Assembly: GCF_004752005.1 (NCBI RefSeq)
Contig: NZ_CP038493.1
Span: 1,946,302 to 2,010,301, forward strand
DNA: 64,000 nucleotides
Direction of reading: 5' to 3'
Origin: Thalassotalea sp. HSM 43
Lineage (GTDB): Bacteria > Pseudomonadota > Gammaproteobacteria > Enterobacterales > Alteromonadaceae
Part shown: one piece after another, positions 58,835 to 64,000 of the stretch
Position numbering within the stretch: the first letter of the stretch is position 1
Layout of the letters: the number at the start of each line of letters is the position of its first letter
Program-made: the position numbers and the translations under genes
The notes under the pieces: model-generated
The model's input: only the letters and a program-made list of their open reading frames with translations
Told to the model about the DNA's origin: nothing
Database searches by the model: none

Positions 58835-58959
58835 ATTTTTTGGTTTTTACGTCGTTATTTTATTATTCATTTAGGTAAACTAAACATCATAATAAAATGC
58901 CTTGTTAAAATACAAAAATGCTTACTTAAGTAAGACCTACACCATATGTGTAAATATAT

Positions 58960-59035
58960 GGGGCTATAGCTCAGCTGGGAGAGCGCCTGCCTTGCACGCA
59001 GGAGGTCAGCAGTTCGATCCTGCTTAGCTCCACCA
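58960..59035 (+). tRNA. alaT: tRNA-Ala (TGC anticodon)
   Basis: A 76-base cloverleaf starting GGGGCTATAGCTCAG, anticodon loop CTTGCAC and encoded CCA, 125 bases after tRNA-Ile. The Ile-Ala pair is the common spacer type. Confidence 0.97.
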
Positions 59036-59122
59036 TTTTCTCTCATGAAAACTCAAACATAAGCGATAACGTTTATGTTTGAGTTTTTTAACTCACTTTA
59101 GTGCCGAATGAGCGCATTAATG

Positions 59123-59140
59123 TACTTCTTTAACAATTTG
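59123..59140 (+). promoter_or_regulatory. Spacer boxA before 23S rRNA
   Basis: TTCTTTAACAATTTGG repeats the boxA core of the leader. The rest of 59036-59429 is spacer with inverted repeats likely used in RNase III processing; no gene is seen. Confidence 0.7.
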
Positions 59141-59429
59141 GAAAGCTGATATTAAACCCGGTAACTTATGCTTGCGACCTCCAATCGTAAGCGCTGAATA
59201 AGTTACCACGATAAACAACTTGTTGTTTATCAACCGAAACGTGTTAAAGCGTTTCAAATTATAACTAACACTATTCGTTGTGTTAGTTGTTCTTACTCAA
59301 GGCTCAAATGGCAACATTTGAGTTTGATAACGTAAGTTATCAACATTCTTATTGAATGCGTGAAAATGTCAGACATACATTTGGTCTTGGTTTTGTCACC
59401 AAGGCACTCGAAACTTTTTGGGGTTGTAT

Positions 59430-62315
<2,886 letters not shown>

Positions 62316-62359
62316 TACAACACCCAAACGGTTTTGTATGTGTTTGACATATTCGTCGA

Positions 62360-62408
62360 AAGACAGCGTTCATCCGTGAACACTTTCGACATTAGTGCAT
62401 CCGTGCAC
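62360..62408 (+). repeat. ATCCRTG hairpins in the 23S-5S spacer
   Basis: GTTCA-TCCG-TGAAC (62368-62381) and GTGCA-TCCG-TGCAC (62395-62408) are tiny hairpins; the first is also enclosed by GTCGAAAG/CTTTCGAC. The second is embedded in CATTAGTGCATCCGTGCACGTCA, matching the repeats at 62877-63060. Confidence 0.7.
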
Positions 62409-62469
62409 GTCACGCATCATAAGAATTGAGTAAGACTTTAATATCACTTTCAAATTGTTTAACGTTTTT

Positions 62470-62587
62470 TGTCTGGCGACAATAGCGCTTTGGAACCACC
62501 TGATCCCATGCCGAACTCAGAAGTGAAACGAAGTAGCGCCGATGGTAGTGTGGGAGTTCCCATGTGAGAGTAGGTCATCGCCAGGCT
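62470..62587 (+). rRNA. rrf: 5S ribosomal RNA
   Basis: About 118 bases from GTCTGGCGACAATAGCG to CATCGCCAGGC, whose ends pair. The core CCCATGCCGAACTCAGAAGTG is that of E. coli 5S. A terminator follows. Confidence 0.96.
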
Positions 62588-62596
62588 CCTATTTAG

Positions 62597-62629
62597 AAAA
62601 AGCCCTTAGCGTAAGCTAAGGGCTTTTTC
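62597..62629 (+). terminator. Terminator of the rRNA operon
   Basis: A perfect 14-base stem AAAAAGCCCTTAGC / GCTAAGGGCTTTTT with a GTAA loop, ten bases after 5S. Confidence 0.93.
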
Positions 62630-62663
62630 GCTTTCTGTCGTATAACAATTATCAGAAAAAATC

Positions 62664-62820
62664 ACCGTCATCCCGCAGTGTTTTTGTGCGGGACCCCCAT
62701 CAGGTTATAACGTGCTTTTAAACAGTAACCCGCGTTCATCCGTTGTCATTATATCTGCGAACCTCTTCGAACCTGAAGGAGGTTCCGGACATCGCCGGTG
62801 GCGATTCCGGAATGACGGCG
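62664..62820. repeat. CGTCATCCC/CGTCATTCC repeat block
   Basis: CACCGTCATCCC with a CCCGCA/TGCGGG hairpin, then ACGTGCTTTTAA, copies the left half of the element at 18501. At 62785-62817 an inverted CGTCATTCCGG unit (CCGGA...TCCGG enclosing TCGCC/GGCGA) is nested in it. No gene. Confidence 0.65.
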
Positions 62821-62849
62821 CACATTTTCTAAAACAGATCAACGTCACC

Positions 62850-63060
62850 GGCATAAAACGTTCATCCTGAATCTGCCGGCATTAGTGCGTCCCTGCACGT
62901 CACCGCTCCTGTGCATCCATGCACCCGCGGCATTAGTGCGTCCCTGCACGTCACCGCTCCAGTGCATCCATGCACCCGCGGCATTAGTCCGTCCCTGCAC
63001 GTCACCGGCATAAAACGTTCATCCTGAACCTGCCGGCATTAGTACATCCATGAACGTCAT
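62850..63060 (+). repeat. Tandem 51-bp repeats within a larger duplicated unit
   Basis: The unit starting CGGCATTAGTGCGTCCCTGC recurs at 62877, 62928 and (partly) 62979, exact period 51, about 2.6 copies; unit 1 and 2 differ by one base. Inside is GTGCATCCATGCAC (62911-62924, 62962-62975). The array is flanked on both sides by GGCATAAAACGTTCATCCTG (62849, 63007). Confidence 0.85.
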
Positions 63061-63104
63061 TGCGGCGAAGGCCGCAACCTCCTGTCGGCTCGAAGTGGTT
63101 TTAC

Positions 63105-63206
63105 AAAACGCACCACTATGAATTACAACGAGCTTTGATAATCAAGACACCTCTAACCTGATAAAGATCCCACACAACAGCATTGTGGGATGACGGAGAG
63201 CAAGTT
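63105..63206. repeat. Right half of the CGTCATCCC element
   Basis: GATCCCAC-N-GTGGGATGACGGAGAGCAAGTT matches the right end of the element at 18501-18623. With 62664-62720 it would form one copy split by the inserted repeats. The following stretch 63207-63496 shows no gene and presumably holds the promoter region of the downstream RNA. Confidence 0.65.
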
Positions 63207-63496
63207 CTTAATGTATTTAAACTTATCCTCACTGATAATATCCCCTAGCCCTTAGTTCTTAGTCCTTATTTGTTCTAATGTACAAAATACCCGACTAAAT
63301 AACTCGAGTTTTAGCGATTAGGAAGATCTCCATATGCTTTGTAAGACATCGTCCATTGTTAAGCGGAGTATTGGCTATTAATGCCCGACTACATTTCAAA
63401 ATAACTAATTAAAACAGTGGTTTATAAAAGGTGTGTGTTGGTTGCTTATTTACTAGCCAATAACTTGCTTGTATCAAATCAATGTTAACGTAAACT

Positions 63497-63790
63497 TAAA
63501 AACAGTTACAGGATGTAACTAGTCAGAAATCAATCAAAGGAATTTTGGTAGGGATGCTATAGGGATAGCTTAAAGGAACATTAATCGACTCAGGAAGAGT
63601 TGTTATCAAGGATGTGTGCTGTTACGGAAAGCCTATAAGGTGTCAGGAAGACCGAAAAGAAAAAACAATGTATGGAAACGTAACTCGACATGGATGACGT
63701 TGCAAGGATAGGTCAGGGCTGGAGACTAATGCACCAGACATAGACAAAAGTAGTTGTCGAAAGCGAAGGTTAATAACCTTCGCTTTTTTT
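63497..63790 (+). ncRNA. csrB: CsrB/CsrC-family CsrA-sequestering small RNA
   Basis: No ORF fits here. Thirteen GGA triplets lie between 63511 and 63723, several as ACAGGATG, AGGGATG, AAGGATG, CAGGAAG or AGGGATA. Some sit in loops of small hairpins: GTTACAGGATGTAAC (63505-63519), GCTAT-AGGG-ATAGC (63556-63569), ACTC-AGGAA-GAGT (63588-63600). Near the 3' end ACAAAAGTAG and GCGAA echo the E. coli CsrB tail, followed by a strong terminator (63760-63790). This is the plan of the RNAs that titrate CsrA under BarA/UvrY control. The 5' end is not fixed; a -35/-10 pair is not clear. Confidence 0.8.
63760..63790 (+). terminator. Terminator of the CsrB-like RNA
   Basis: AAAGCGAAGGT / ACCTTCGCTTT (11 bases each) around TAATA, then T's to 63790. 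Confidence 0.92.
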
Positions 63791-63820
63791 CTGTCTAAAT
63801 TTTAATAATATTATTTAAAC

Positions 63821-64000
63821 TTACTTTTTCTTGATATTTTTCACGGTCAGTTGAGCAAAGCTAACTTGGGTGTAATCACCGTTTGCTTTATCTTCTTGCC
63901 AGTTACCTGTGCCTGGACAAGCGGTATACCAATATAAAGTATCATTTTTGGTACTACATTGGTTATAAGCGCCCGCTTTGAAGTAAAACCAATCCTGACT
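63821..64000 (-). CDS. Unrecognised protein, C-terminal 59 residues (5' end outside window)
   Basis: On the minus strand the frame is open from the window edge (SQDWFYFKAG...) to TAA at 63821-63823, ending LTVKNIKKK. It has aromatic residues and two Cys (NQCSTKN, YTACPGTG) that could form a disulfide, which suggests a secreted or surface domain. Without the rest of the gene I cannot name it. It converges on the CsrB-like RNA. Confidence 0.55.
   Translation of the reverse strand, partial: SQDWFYFKAGAYNQCSTKNDTLYWYTACPGTGNWQEDKANGDYTQVSFAQLTVKNIKKK

Noticed and set aside
62849-63060. 51-bp repeat array as a CRISPR
   Set aside because: The repeats are directly adjacent with no unique spacers, and no cas gene is near.
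63339-63365. TGTAAG near 63339 as a UvrY/GacA box for the CsrB-like RNA
   Set aside because: Only one half of the palindrome is present; the second half does not match.

Overview
The window is chromosomal DNA of a marine gammaproteobacterium, most likely order Alteromonadales and probably family Colwelliaceae (Thalassotalea/Colwellia-like). The reasons are the 16S sequence, the oriC layout (mnmG-oriC-mioC with mnmE-yidC-yidD-rnpA-rpmH-dnaA beside it), the moderate GC content and the E. coli-like gene order around def-dprA-smg-yrdD-tsaC-aroE-yrdB-yrdA-rrn. The family assignment rests on recollection of 16S and synteny, not on a search.

Layout. 1-5091: end of a TonB-dependent receptor and a large lipoprotein pullulanase, the edge of an alpha-glucan utilisation locus. 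5096-5290: palindromic repeats and a terminator. 5370-5693: an orphan putidaredoxin-type ferredoxin. 5801-12868 (minus): the complete ATP synthase operon atpIBEFHAGDC with a promoter near 12945-12972 and an unusually long, structured atpB-atpE gap. 13074-17592 (minus): parB, parA, rsmG, mnmG. 17660-17995: the chromosome origin. 17998-22766 (minus): mioC, mnmE, yidC, yidD, rnpA, rpmH. 23217-29455 (plus): dnaA promoter with an internal DnaA box, then dnaA-dnaN-recF-gyrB, with two ParB-binding parS sites inside recF. 29704-32694: glyQ-glyS. 32860-42989: tusA, slt, pepQ, yigZ, trkH, trkA, rsmB-fmt-def. 43147-50124: LysM protein, dprA, smg, yrdD, purK-purE, tsaC-hemF. 50245-56226: two orphan beta-barrel proteins, a LapC/YejM-type sulfatase-fold protein, ompW, aroE-yrdB, yrdA. 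56275-56412: a small gene relic. 56650-62629: a full rRNA operon (two promoters, 16S, tRNA-Ile, tRNA-Ala, 23S, 5S, terminator). 62664-63206: nested short repeats. About 63497-63790: a CsrB-family regulatory RNA that the ORF view misses. 63821-64000: 3' end of an unrecognised gene.

How it fits together. Most genes are core housekeeping: replication initiation and origin segregation (oriC, DnaA, DnaN, GyrB, RecF, ParAB/parS, with GATC clusters that suggest Dam/SeqA control), tRNA modification (MnmE/MnmG act together), membrane insertion (YidC/YidD), energy (F1Fo), potassium uptake (TrkH/TrkA), formyl-Met processing (Fmt/Def) and ribosome synthesis. The most interesting non-standard signals are the CsrB-like RNA, the parS pair inside recF, the structured atpB-atpE RNA whose loops also carry GGA, a dispersed hairpin repeat family that has entered an rRNA spacer, and a LapC homologue that keeps the metal-site residues of an active alkaline-phosphatase-fold enzyme. 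I found no CRISPR array, prophage, insertion sequence or obvious defence island.
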